Assembly (NCBI GenBank): GCA_964451325.1
Contig: CAYVHO010000012.1
Location: 16,452 to 80,451 of the forward strand
Source of the DNA: JAADHI01 sp964451325
GTDB lineage: Bacteria > Nitrospirota > Nitrospiria > SBBL01 > JAADHI01
Direction of reading: 5' to 3'
Length of the DNA: 64,000 bases
Shown: piece after piece, positions 45,301 to 53,461 of the stretch
Layout: every line of letters begins with the position of its first letter
How positions within the stretch are numbered: the stretch's first letter is position 1
Program-made: the position numbers and the translations under genes
Notes under the pieces: generated by a model
What the model was told of the DNA's origin: nothing
The model's input: only the letters and a program-made list of their open reading frames with translations
Databases searched by the model: none

Positions 45301-46135
45301 CAGCATCTGTCTTAATACCGAAGGCATCGCGCTGACCGGGGCCTGGGTCGATAAGGAAAAAGGCTTGCTTTCCATGATCGCTCTGGAAATGGGTGTCAGT
45401 TCTCGTCTCTGCGCCGCCCTCAAACCGGGTGAACCCATCGTGGTCATGGGCCCCACGGGTGAACCGACCGAGATTCTGACCGATGAAACCGTTTTGCTCG
45501 CAGGGGGTGGACTGGGCAATGCCGTACTGTTTTCTATCGGAAAAGCCATGCGGGAAAAAGGCAACAAGGTCATCTATTTTGCGGGTTACAAAAAACCGGA
45601 AGATGTCTATAAAGTAAAAGAAATTGAAGCTGCCGCCGATGAGATCATCTGGAGCGTGGATGCAGGTGAAGCCATTCAAGCGCGGCGGACGCAGGACAAA
45701 AGCTTTGTGGGCAACATTGTTCAGGCCATGCTGGCTTACGCAAAAGGGGAATTGGGCGAGGGTTCAATCTCCTTAAAAGACGTAGACCGTATCATTGCCA
45801 TCGGTTCTGACCGCATGATGGAAGCCGTGAAAATAGCGCGGCACAAGGTGCTTGCGCCTTATCTCAATCCTGACCACATTGGCATCGGCAGTATCAACTC
45901 TCCCATGCAGTGCATGATGAAAGAAGTCTGCGCCCAATGTCTTCAGAAGCATGTTGACCCGGTAACCGGGGAAGAAACAGATCCTGTCTTTTCCTGCTTC
46001 AATCAGGATCAAAAACTGGACTGCGTTGATTTCCAGAACTTAAGAGACCGCCTCAAACAAAATTCCGTCTCTGAAAAATTGGGCAACAAAATGCTGGATC
46101 TCTTAATGGAGAAGAAAAATATCATGCGGGTGTAA
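42383..46135 (+). CDS. 1250-residue Nfn-like fusion: GltD-type FAD/Fe-S reductase plus ferredoxin-reductase domain
   Basis: An N-terminal helical domain (1-310) has no motif I know. Residues 318-450 hold a GltD/NfnB-type Fe-S region (CVICHPREKDSC, CNDCMKGC). Next come FAD and NAD(P) Rossmann folds: VLVVGMGPAGF near 455, AIVVGGGLTAID near 628. The C-terminal part (about 920-1250) is a ferredoxin-NADP-reductase fold with FEPGQFYRL, VLLAGGGLGNAV and a terminal Cys cluster MQCMMKEVCAQC, as in PyrK/NfnA. It unites both subunits of an NfnAB-like enzyme. Ribosome site TGGAG. Electron bifurcation is possible, not shown. Confidence 0.82.
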   Translation: MASKTKLETNDNGLTLGIEGFSYSDLYEPERLKALSTTFYESLKAADPALYDHFMAYSKEPEGSLTPPEEAELLISLAFHQSRFMAQLFNISEDREHFMENIQSQKPLFRFKKEFVQKRALKKFSKDDLALLDYESLNDKARLLIETMLAPIPLEHDSELLFATVTCRLIDAEKALALKIKRGEALPAEILDDMTNTLEGLLKAPDVNTLFPKLLETRPDSGKDEDLLLFAQSLLKMLEEWVFAAYHLPSEACATEGWDAFNTPHAVDFQNLVEIVRPDETMPERIIGPEETLRRRDGFELTDRRYSEKQVLSEIDYCVICHPREKDSCRIGYKKRKSNELDHNPLGIELTGCPLDERISEMHYLHAEGDAIAALAVIVMDNPMVPATGHRICNDCMKGCIYQKKDPVNIPQAETRILTDVLDLPYGFEIYSLLTRWNPINVKRPQTLPYNGKNVLVVGMGPAGFTLAQFLLNEGFGVFGVDGLKIEPLPEVLVGNENTAPQPVKDVTTLYHELDERILSGFGGVAEYGITVRWDKNFLDLIYLTLARRNRFNLYGGVRFGGTITVEDAWKLGMDHVAIAAGAGKPTILWMKNNLIRGVRKASDFLMALQLTGAFKKASLANLQLRLPAIVVGGGLTAIDTATEAMAYYPVQVEKTLDQYEKLSAAFGKDSVLAMYDAEELEILNEFLDHGKQIRAERSRAHAADEAPDFVPMLRGWGGVSLVYRRDVLNSPAYRLNHEEVIKSLEEGIYYIELLSPIEAIPNQYGAVSAMKFEKQKLTPEGKLRGAGAFVELPAKAVLIAAGTSPNIVYEKEHPGTFEMDDRKKFFNRFEPTWNGNDLPVLNASSDWTTPAIFTSYQEDGKYISFYGDNHPVYAGNVVRAMASAKKGYPYIVRLFEKELAQLSPADQNTRDAAFKSLTKYWDEKLHATVVDVIRLTPTIIEVIVKAPLQAEGFEPGQFYRLQNYETHSETIDSICLNTEGIALTGAWVDKEKGLLSMIALEMGVSSRLCAALKPGEPIVVMGPTGEPTEILTDETVLLAGGGLGNAVLFSIGKAMREKGNKVIYFAGYKKPEDVYKVKEIEAAADEIIWSVDAGEAIQARRTQDKSFVGNIVQAMLAYAKGELGEGSISLKDVDRIIAIGSDRMMEAVKIARHKVLAPYLNPDHIGIGSINSPMQCMMKEVCAQCLQKHVDPVTGEETDPVFSCFNQDQKLDCVDFQNLRDRLKQNSVSEKLGNKMLDLLMEKKNIMRV

Positions 46136-46198
46136 AACCAGAAGTGGAGCCCTGAAAAGAGACCGTAGCATGAGTGATCTCCCTCCAGATGCTTCTTT

Positions 46199-46396
46199 TT
46201 AGTTGGAAATCCTGTGTATTTGTGATTCATTTGTGTGATGCATTTCCTCAATCCCATAATGACGTAAGACTGCGCTCTGGGCTTTTTTAAAGGCTTCATC
46301 CCGGTTTTTCGCGTCGCAGATGCAGTCGGGAAGACTCGGAACAAAGGCTTTAACGCCACCATCTTTTTTCTCCTCAAGGACAACTTTCAGTGTCAT
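46199..46396 (-). CDS. HicB-like small protein without HicA
   Basis: 65 residues. LKVVLEEKKDGGVKAFVPSL, then PDCICDAKNRDEAFKKAQ, resembles the partial RNase H fold of HicB antitoxins. No DNA-binding tail and no HicA toxin gene beside it, so it is an orphan. GTG at 46408 is an alternative start; the ATG at 46396 is favoured by a GTGGGA sequence upstream. Confidence 0.6.
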   Translation of the reverse strand: MTLKVVLEEKKDGGVKAFVPSLPDCICDAKNRDEAFKKAQSAVLRHYGIEEMHHTNESQIHRISN

Positions 46397-46564
46397 CTTT
46401 TTTCCCACTTACGTCCATTCCTCAAATCCTTCAGACGACATAACAGCCCTCGGGACACGCCTTCACCTTTATTTGTACCAGATCGTTTAGAAAATGCCAG
46501 TGGGAAGCGATATTCTGATTATGGTGTATATTCTATGTTTTGGCGCAAGCCCTTGCATCTTCTC

Positions 46565-46594
46565 TTGACCCTCTTTCTTACTTTCCCTTATAAT
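46565..46594 (+). promoter_or_regulatory. Consensus-like promoter placed right against the lipoprotein start
   Basis: TTGACC (46565-46570), 18 bases, TATAAT (46589-46594). The GTG start codon follows at 46601, where transcription would begin, so the message may lack a leader. Confidence 0.5.
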
Positions 46595-46600
46595 TCCCCG

Positions 46601-47092
46601 GTGTTTTACTCAAGTAAGCAAAAACAAAAAAATTCCAGGCTTCTTCCAGGATGGGTCTTTCTGTTCGTCCTCTTTTTTCTTTCTGCCTGCGCATCTGATC
46701 CGAAAAAGGTTTCTCCGGTCGCGACACAAGTGCTTGAAATTCAGAAAAGCCTAAAAGACTTGTCCAAGGCTTATGAAAAGCGAGATGAATCGGCTTTTTT
46801 TGAAAGATTGGATCGTAATTCAAAATGGCTCGATTCGCTGAAAGATGGGGTCAAGCGGGATTTTGAACGCTCTACAGTGATCACCCTTTCTTTTGTGATT
46901 GACCGTGTTGAAATTAAGGAAGGTCTGTCACAAACAAGCCTGCGTTGGAAGGGGCGCTGGACCCTACCTTCCGCTTCAGAAGCCATTGAAAAACGGGGAA
47001 AGGTCATCTTTTCCTGGGTCGATCGGGACCATCCTAAATTGACCGAGATTCGCGGTGACTCTCCCTTTGGCCGTTTGCCACGTCCAAGATAG
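46601..47092 (+). CDS. Putative lipoprotein of unknown function
   Basis: 163 residues. A basic N-region and hydrophobic stretch end in LSACAS, a good lipobox. The mature part has helix (VLEIQKSLKDLSKAYEKRDE) then beta sequence (STVITLSFVIDRVEI), like a small NTF2-type or lipoprotein domain. Start chosen at GTG because upstream sequence lacks a ribosome site and the lipoprotein signal begins here; ATG at 46535 is possible. It ends directly before nadB. Confidence 0.5.
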   Translation: MFYSSKQKQKNSRLLPGWVFLFVLFFLSACASDPKKVSPVATQVLEIQKSLKDLSKAYEKRDESAFFERLDRNSKWLDSLKDGVKRDFERSTVITLSFVIDRVEIKEGLSQTSLRWKGRWTLPSASEAIEKRGKVIFSWVDRDHPKLTEIRGDSPFGRLPRPR

Positions 47093-47101
47093 GTGAATCC
47101 C

Positions 47102-48718
47102 ATGCAGATCGCCGATTTCAAAACGGATTTTTTGATCATCGGAGGGGGAATTGCAGGCTTGCGTGCGGCCATCGGTGCAAGCCGTTTTGGGCGTGTGACA
47201 ATTCTGAATAAAGGCCTAAAGGGCGAATCCAGTTCTAAGTTTGCACAGGGCGGTATTGCTGCTGCGGTGAATGACTCGCCAGACGAAATTGATTCTCATT
47301 GCCAGGATACCTTGATTGCGGGAAAAGGACTCTGTAAACCGGATGCAGTGCGGGTCATGGTTTCGGAAGGGCCACGTCGTATTCAAGAATTATTGAACTG
47401 GGGTGTGGCTTTTGACAAGGTTGGGGATCAATTTGTTTTGGCGCGTGAAGGTGCCCACAGTAAAAATCGGATTTTACGTGCCAGAGGCGATGCGACAGGG
47501 AATGAAATCGTTAAAACCCTGCACCGCGCGATTGCGACCACTGACAATATCGAAACACTCAACGGTCATTTTACAATTGAATTATTGATGTCTGAGCGCG
47601 AAGGCTGTGCTGCATCTTGTTGTGGGGCCTTGGTTCTGGATGAATCCAATGGTGGACTTCGACGGTTTTTTGCAAAGGCGGTGGTCTTGGCAACGGGAGG
47701 CATTGGACAAATTTTTCAGCGCACGACCAATCCGGCCGTGGCAACGGGGGATGGTATTGCCATGGCCTTGAAAGCCGGGGCAGTGCTTGAGGACATCGAA
47801 TTTTTTCAGTTCCATCCTACGGCACTCGCCTTGCCGGATGCCCCTTCGTTTTTACTCTCTGAGGCAATACGAGGTGAGGGAGGACGACTTAGAAATGCTG
47901 AGGGCAAACGTTTTATGGATCGCTATCATCCGGATGCGGAATTGGCGCCCCGGGATCAGGTTTCGCGTGCAATATTGAATGAAATACGTGAAACGGGCCT
48001 TACCCATGTTTTTCTGGATGTCAGACATTTAGACCCGCATTTTATCCGGGAGCGTTTCCCCATGATTTACGCGACCTGTCTGCACTATGGCCTGGACATG
48101 GTGGATCAACAGATTCCTGTCGCACCCAGCGCCCATTACATGATGGGAGGGGTGAAGACGGATCTTTCGGGAAGAACGAATGTGTCTGGGCTTTATGCGG
48201 TTGGAGAAGTGGCATCGACAGGGGTACACGGGGCCAATCGGCTCGCGAGTAATTCTTTATTGGAAGGGCTTGTTTTTGGCGCACGCGTGGGCGATGTGCT
48301 TGAATCACTCACATCGGCAGTGCCTGATTTTTCGGATGTGGCGGTACAGATCCCGGATGCGTGGTCGGTGAAAACGGCCATGAAGGAACCGGAGGTCTCC
48401 CACCGGATTCAAGATGAGATCAAGAAGACGATGTGGAGAAACGTGGGGATTATTCGCAGTGATCAGTCGGTGCGACGTGCCATTTCAGGGTCTCAGGGTT
48501 GTTTAGCGGGTCTTCAGAATCTCCCTTTGTCTCGCCTTGTTTTAGAAACGGGGAACATGCTCTGGGCCTCAGCGGCTTTAATGGTCTCCGCACTGGCGCG
48601 GCGTGAAAGCCTGGGTGCACACTTCCGTGAAGATTTTCCCGAAGTGGAAAGAAGTGCTGTTCCAGAACATTCTATTCTGACACGAGAAACCCTCTCCAAG
48701 AATTTTTCATTGGATTGA
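47102..48718 (+). CDS. nadB: L-aspartate oxidase
   Basis: 538 residues. Flavoenzyme giving iminoaspartate for NAD synthesis. LIIGGGIAGLRAAI is the FAD site; SSKFAQGGIAAA and HPTAL, then GEGGRLRNAEGKRF, are the substrate and flavin regions shared with fumarate reductases; MMGGVKTDL and GEVASTGVHGANRLASNS are typical NadB. Start taken at the ATG preceded by AGGTG; a GTG at 47093 is adjacent. No nadA or nadC is in the window. Confidence 0.93.
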   Translation: MQIADFKTDFLIIGGGIAGLRAAIGASRFGRVTILNKGLKGESSSKFAQGGIAAAVNDSPDEIDSHCQDTLIAGKGLCKPDAVRVMVSEGPRRIQELLNWGVAFDKVGDQFVLAREGAHSKNRILRARGDATGNEIVKTLHRAIATTDNIETLNGHFTIELLMSEREGCAASCCGALVLDESNGGLRRFFAKAVVLATGGIGQIFQRTTNPAVATGDGIAMALKAGAVLEDIEFFQFHPTALALPDAPSFLLSEAIRGEGGRLRNAEGKRFMDRYHPDAELAPRDQVSRAILNEIRETGLTHVFLDVRHLDPHFIRERFPMIYATCLHYGLDMVDQQIPVAPSAHYMMGGVKTDLSGRTNVSGLYAVGEVASTGVHGANRLASNSLLEGLVFGARVGDVLESLTSAVPDFSDVAVQIPDAWSVKTAMKEPEVSHRIQDEIKKTMWRNVGIIRSDQSVRRAISGSQGCLAGLQNLPLSRLVLETGNMLWASAALMVSALARRESLGAHFREDFPEVERSAVPEHSILTRETLSKNFSLD

Positions 48719-48749
48719 TCCGCGGAACTCAAGTTTTTCAATCTTGTCC

Positions 48750-49427
48750 TTAGGGTAAAGCCCTCTTTTTTTTCGATGTGGGTAGTATATTTTGTGCGAG
48801 GTCTGTCCCGCGTGTCGGTCGCGTGGGTTTCGATTTTTTTTCCAGTTTTGTCTCACCTAAGTAGTGGTCATAAAAACGCAGCACTTTTTTGATATAGCGT
48901 TTTGTCTGTTCAATGGGGGGGACACCGCCATATCTTGACACGGTTCCGGGGCCTGCGTGATAGGCGGCCAGGGCCAGTGTCAGGTTTTGATCAAAGCGAT
49001 CCAAGAGATAACGCAGGTAGCGTGTGCCACCGTGAACGTTTTCCTCCGGGTCAAAGGGGTCTCCCACCTTTAAATCTTCAGATGTTGGGGGCATCAGTTG
49101 CATTAAACCCTGCGCGCCTGCGACGGAGACGGCACGCGGGTTAAAGTTTGACTCAGTGCGAATGACGGCCATCGTTAAGGCAGGTGAAATGTTTTGGCTT
49201 TTTGAGGCCTTGTGAACCAGAATTTTAAGTGTGTCAGGGTCTATCTTATTGGGAAGAACGGTTTTTATTTCCTTTCGATTCATGCGTTTGAAACGTGAAT
49301 CGGTGGGAACATTGGTAAAATGGATGGTCCCCGCAGCATCTATATATTTGTAAATTTCTGACGAATGTGCGTGAAAAGGGTGAGAAAACAGGAAAAAAAT
49401 AAGGCTAAAAGCCCTGAAAATACGCAT
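48750..49427 (-). CDS. Lytic transglycosylase (SLT domain) with DUF4124-like N-terminus
   Basis: 225 residues. Signal peptide (hydrophobic 4-18), a DUF4124-like strand motif (IYKYIDAAGTIHFTNVP), then an SLT domain with catalytic Glu in AVIRTESNFNPRAVS, AGAQGLMQLMPPT and LALAAYHAGPGTVSRYGG. Cleaves peptidoglycan glycan strands in the periplasm. Start set by AAAGGAGATTCT. Confidence 0.9.
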   Translation of the reverse strand: MRIFRAFSLIFFLFSHPFHAHSSEIYKYIDAAGTIHFTNVPTDSRFKRMNRKEIKTVLPNKIDPDTLKILVHKASKSQNISPALTMAVIRTESNFNPRAVSVAGAQGLMQLMPPTSEDLKVGDPFDPEENVHGGTRYLRYLLDRFDQNLTLALAAYHAGPGTVSRYGGVPPIEQTKRYIKKVLRFYDHYLGETKLEKKSKPTRPTRGTDLAQNILPTSKKKRALP

Positions 49428-49558
49428 AGAATCTCCTTTCAAGGAAGATATCACCGGATCGCAAGTCTGTCAATTTACCTTAATGCCGTCCGTCTTGAAA
49501 GTGTCACGAAGCAGAGTTATATGGGGAATAGAGGAATAGATTAAGGAGGTATTTTTTC

Positions 49559-52138
49559 ATGCAGACAGAGCGATTGACACTTATGGCACAAGAGGCCTTG
49601 TCCGATGCACAAAACAATGCACAATCTGAGCATCATCAGCAGGTGGATGAGGCCCATGTTGTCTTGGCCTTATTGAATCAGCAAGGTGGCGTCGTGCCTT
49701 TGCTGATTCAAAAGACAGGGCTGCCTTTGGAGGGACTGCGTTCAAAGTTAATCGATCTTTTGAAAAAAAAACCGACCGTTTCTGGCCCTGGAGCAAGCGG
49801 AGGACTTCAGGTGAGTCCGCAGCTCGCGGCATCGATTCAAAAATCTGAAAAAGAAGTGATTCACTTAAAAGACGATTATGTCAGCACAGAGCATCTATTG
49901 TTAGCGTTTCTGGATTCAAAAAACGAGATCGCATCGGTATTGAAAGCTGAAGGGCTCAATCGTAAAAAAGTGTTGGCCGCTTTAAAAAATATTCGTGGTG
50001 GAAATCGTGTGACGGATCAAAATCCGGAGGATAAATACCAGGCTTTGCAACGCTATGCTCGAAATTTGAATACCTTGGCCCAGCAAGGAAAACTCGACCC
50101 TGTGATTGCACGGGATGAGGAGATTCGCCGTGTCATTCAAGTGCTTTCCCGTCGTACAAAAAATAATCCTGTTTTGATTGGAGAAGCCGGGGTTGGAAAG
50201 ACGGCCATCGCCGAAGGTTTGGCCCAGCGCATTGTTTCAGGGGATGTGCCGGAAGGCTTGAAAAATAAAGAGGTGCATTCGCTAGACATGGGTGCCTTGA
50301 TTGCCGGTGCAAAGTTTCGCGGGGAATTTGAAGATCGACTCAAAGCCGTGATTAAGGAGGTTGTGGCGGCGAAAGGGGATGTGATTCTTTTTATTGATGA
50401 GTTGCATACCTTGGTGGGGACAGGAGCCGCTGAAGGGGCGATTGATGCTTCTAACTTGCTTAAACCCGCACTGGCGCGGGGCGAGTTACGCACGGTCGGT
50501 GCGACGACAATTGACGAATATCGCAAACATATCGAAAAAGACCCCGCGCTGGCCCGGCGATTTCAACCCATTATGGTGAATGAACCCACAGTGGATCAGA
50601 GTATTTCTATCTTACGCGGTTTAAAAGAACGCTACGAAGTCCATCACGGGATCCGCATTCAAGACGCCGCCATTGTGGCGGCGGCTGTGCTTTCCCATCG
50701 TTATATTGCTGACCGGTTTTTGCCGGACAAAGCCATTGATTTGATCGATGAGGCGGCTTCCTGTCTGCGGATGGAAATTGATTCCATGCCGGCGGAGTTG
50801 GATGAAGCTGAGCGAAAAATCCGTCAACTTGAAATTGAACGAGAAGCCGTTAAAAAAGAAAAAGACGAAGCCTCTCAGGCGCGTTTGAAGGAAATTAAAG
50901 AAAAATTATTCGATTTAAAAAATGCCTCGGAAACACTTTCGAAACAGTGGAAAGGTGAAAAAGAAGTCATTCAAAAGATTCGGGCCTTGAAAGAAGAGAT
51001 TGATGTGACACGACAAGCGGCTGAACAGGCCGAGCAGTCCGGGGATCTCGGCCGCGCAGCGGAGTTGCGTTATGGAAAGGCCCCGATGCTCAATACCCGA
51101 CTTTCCGAAGAGAATGAGCGTCTACAGGCCCTGCAATCTGAAGATCGCATGCTTAAAGAAGAGGTGGATGAAGAGGATATCGCCGTGATTGTCTCAAAAT
51201 GGACCGGCATTCCTGTGACACGAATGATTGAAGGCGAGATTGAAAAACTGCTGCAGATGGAAAAACGATTACATCAGCGCGTGGTCGGGCAGGATGAGGC
51301 TATTTCGGCGGTCTCAGATGCAATTCGTCGCGCACGGGCGGGGATTGCTGATCCGGATCGTCCTTTGGGTTCCTTTATTTTGTTGGGGCCGACGGGGGTT
51401 GGAAAGACCGAAACGGCACGGGCTTTGGCAGAATTTCTTTTTGATGACGAACAAGCCATGGTTCGCATCGACATGTCAGAATACATGGAAAAACACAGTG
51501 TTTCGCGTTTGCTGGGAGCCCCTCCAGGTTATGTCGGACATGAAGAAGGCGGACAGTTGACCGAAGCCATTCGCAGACGCCCTTATGCTGTGATTCTTTT
51601 TGACGAAATTGAAAAAGCCCACCCGGATGTTTTTAATATCCTGTTACAGGTTTTGGATGATGGCCGTCTGACTGATTCGAAGGGCCGCACCATCGATTTT
51701 AAAAACACGGTGCTTATGATGACCTCAAATATCGGCAGTCAGGAGATTCAAGACTTGGGCGAAAATGAACAAGAGATGCGAGAAGTGGTCCTCGTGGCGC
51801 TGCGGGGCCACTTTAAACCGGAGTTTTTAAATCGTGTTGATGATATTGTGATTTATCACCCTCTTAGAATGGAACAGTTGGAAAAAATTGTTGAAATCCA
51901 GATTGCTTTATTGAAAGAACGTTTAGCTGAGAAACAAATCCAGCTTGTTTTGACATCAGAAGCTCAAATCCATCTTGCGCGGGAAGGCTATGATCCGGTT
52001 TATGGCGTGCGGCCTTTGAAGCGGGTGATTCAGCGCGACTTGTTAAATCCCTTGTCCATTAAGCTGATTGAGGGGAGTGTTCATGCAGGGGATAAAATCA
52101 CTGTGGATTTTAAAGGAGGACAGATTATTTTTTATTGA
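49559..52138 (+). CDS. clpB: ClpB disaggregase
   Basis: 859 residues, full length. Clp N-domain (1-145), AAA1 with Walker A GEAGVGKT, coiled-coil M domain (about 410-525), AAA2 with Walker A GPTGVGKT and GAPPGYVGHEEGG pore region, then the C-terminal D2 small domain. Works with DnaK to rescue aggregated proteins. Ribosome site AAGGAGGT. It is followed by a Fis-type regulator gene. Confidence 0.96.
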   Translation: MQTERLTLMAQEALSDAQNNAQSEHHQQVDEAHVVLALLNQQGGVVPLLIQKTGLPLEGLRSKLIDLLKKKPTVSGPGASGGLQVSPQLAASIQKSEKEVIHLKDDYVSTEHLLLAFLDSKNEIASVLKAEGLNRKKVLAALKNIRGGNRVTDQNPEDKYQALQRYARNLNTLAQQGKLDPVIARDEEIRRVIQVLSRRTKNNPVLIGEAGVGKTAIAEGLAQRIVSGDVPEGLKNKEVHSLDMGALIAGAKFRGEFEDRLKAVIKEVVAAKGDVILFIDELHTLVGTGAAEGAIDASNLLKPALARGELRTVGATTIDEYRKHIEKDPALARRFQPIMVNEPTVDQSISILRGLKERYEVHHGIRIQDAAIVAAAVLSHRYIADRFLPDKAIDLIDEAASCLRMEIDSMPAELDEAERKIRQLEIEREAVKKEKDEASQARLKEIKEKLFDLKNASETLSKQWKGEKEVIQKIRALKEEIDVTRQAAEQAEQSGDLGRAAELRYGKAPMLNTRLSEENERLQALQSEDRMLKEEVDEEDIAVIVSKWTGIPVTRMIEGEIEKLLQMEKRLHQRVVGQDEAISAVSDAIRRARAGIADPDRPLGSFILLGPTGVGKTETARALAEFLFDDEQAMVRIDMSEYMEKHSVSRLLGAPPGYVGHEEGGQLTEAIRRRPYAVILFDEIEKAHPDVFNILLQVLDDGRLTDSKGRTIDFKNTVLMMTSNIGSQEIQDLGENEQEMREVVLVALRGHFKPEFLNRVDDIVIYHPLRMEQLEKIVEIQIALLKERLAEKQIQLVLTSEAQIHLAREGYDPVYGVRPLKRVIQRDLLNPLSIKLIEGSVHAGDKITVDFKGGQIIFY

Positions 52139-52203
52139 CACAAATCTGGAAGATATGGTAGAACCCCATTTTGATTTTCCCGCCGTATCTTCTGGAGCTA
52201 TTC

Positions 52204-52800
52204 GTGACACACGATATTTTTTTGGTCCATCAAAACCCTGCTTTTTTGAAGGACTTTCAAGAAAAATTGAGTCATAACGGGACTCGGGTTACGGCGCTTC
52301 AAACAAATGAGGCGCTCTCCAAAATTTCTGATTTTCCCGATGCCGTGCTTGTGATTGATATAGAAAATGATTGGGAAGGGGCGTTGCAGACCCTGAAAAA
52401 CCTAAAAAAAGAAGGTCTGACCTTTTATGCGATTGTTTCAACGTCGACCTTGTTAAAAAAAACCATTTCTCAAATAGACTCCACCTCAAAAACACTGGCA
52501 CACAATGTCCAGTCTTTGGCCCACAATCGGCGTAAGACAGACCGTGTTGGAGAGCCAAACTTTGCGGAGTTACTTGAAGAACGTCTTGCAGGTTTTGTCA
52601 AAAAAATAAGGGCTTCAGAAGGAAATAATCTCTACGATTTATTGATTCAGGAGGTTGAAAAACCCTTGATTTCACTGGCCTTAAAAGAAACAGGGGGCAA
52701 CCAGGTTCAGGCCTCTCAATTGCTCGGAATGCACCGCAACACCCTGCGTAAAAAAATGAGGGAACTCCAGATTCCCTTTGGGAAAAAAGTATTGCGCTGA
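52204..52800 (+). CDS. Receiver-like protein with Fis-type DNA-binding domain
   Basis: 198 residues from GTG with CTGGAGCTATTC upstream. The N-terminal 85 residues look like a degenerate receiver (VTHDIFLVHQNPAFLKDF, then VLVIDIENDW) without the full acidic pocket. The C-terminus (about 150-198) is a Fis/NtrC helix-turn-helix: KETGGNQVQASQLLGMHRNT. No AAA+ domain, so probably not a sigma54 activator. It lies 65 bases after clpB; regulation of stress genes is possible. Confidence 0.7.
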   Translation: MTHDIFLVHQNPAFLKDFQEKLSHNGTRVTALQTNEALSKISDFPDAVLVIDIENDWEGALQTLKNLKKEGLTFYAIVSTSTLLKKTISQIDSTSKTLAHNVQSLAHNRRKTDRVGEPNFAELLEERLAGFVKKIRASEGNNLYDLLIQEVEKPLISLALKETGGNQVQASQLLGMHRNTLRKKMRELQIPFGKKVLR

Positions 52801-52847
52801 TCACAGCGATTTTCGGCCACTCTCTTTTTTATCTCTTCAACTTTCCT

Positions 52848-53393
52848 CTATTTGTCTTTTGAAAGCCATTTTTGCCGCATTCTGAGGATGGATGTTTCAT
52901 CATTTATCTCATGTAGCCTAAGAATCGGTACCCAGGACAAATCATGCGATTCTAGGCTGACCGTTACTTTTTCGGAGCCTTGGGCTTCCAGGGCAAAACG
53001 CACATCGTAATGAAAATGGGCCGCTTCTTTGTGGTTTTCTGGAATTTTGTGAATATCGATGTCAAAAATTTCTTCTGACAGTGGAAAAATGGATTTTAAA
53101 CCTGATTCTTCGTAGGCCTCCCGGAGGGCGACAGCGTGTATATTGCTTTCGCCGTCGGCGTGTCCACCCAGTTGTAGCCACTTCTTGAGTTTTCGGTGAT
53201 GGGTGAGCAGCATTTTTGAGTGATCCGGATTAACAAGCCAGACCGAGCCCGTGATATGTCCGATGGAAAGGTTTCTCTTGAAGCAGTTTGTATTGTCTTT
53301 CACAAAGCGGACGAAGGATTCAAGGGTTTCCAATTCTTCGGGGTGTTTTTTTTGATAAGTGTGGAGGAGGGAAAGCAGTGCTTTGCGATGCAT
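52848..53393 (-). CDS. Nudix hydrolase
   Basis: 181 residues. The Nudix box follows G-x5-E-x7-REUxEExGU with GGHADGESNIHAVALREA and YEESGL near residues 75-100. It hydrolyses a nucleoside-diphosphate-linked substrate, not identifiable here. Converges on the Fis-type gene. Convincing family call, no genetic partner. Confidence 0.85.
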   Translation of the reverse strand: MHRKALLSLLHTYQKKHPEELETLESFVRFVKDNTNCFKRNLSIGHITGSVWLVNPDHSKMLLTHHRKLKKWLQLGGHADGESNIHAVALREAYEESGLKSIFPLSEEIFDIDIHKIPENHKEAAHFHYDVRFALEAQGSEKVTVSLESHDLSWVPILRLHEINDETSILRMRQKWLSKDK

Positions 53394-53461
53394 GGATTTT
53401 CGTCCTTTAAAGGCTCTGAATCAAGGCACTTTTCGGACTGAGGTGATCGTTGGGAATACGC

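Noticed and set aside
45227..45679. 150-codon minus-strand frame inside the Nfn-like gene
   Set aside because: Opposite a conserved FNR-type domain with no ribosome site.
50137..50526. 129-codon antisense frame in clpB
   Set aside because: Shadow of the AAA1 coding region; composition and lack of start signals do not support a gene.
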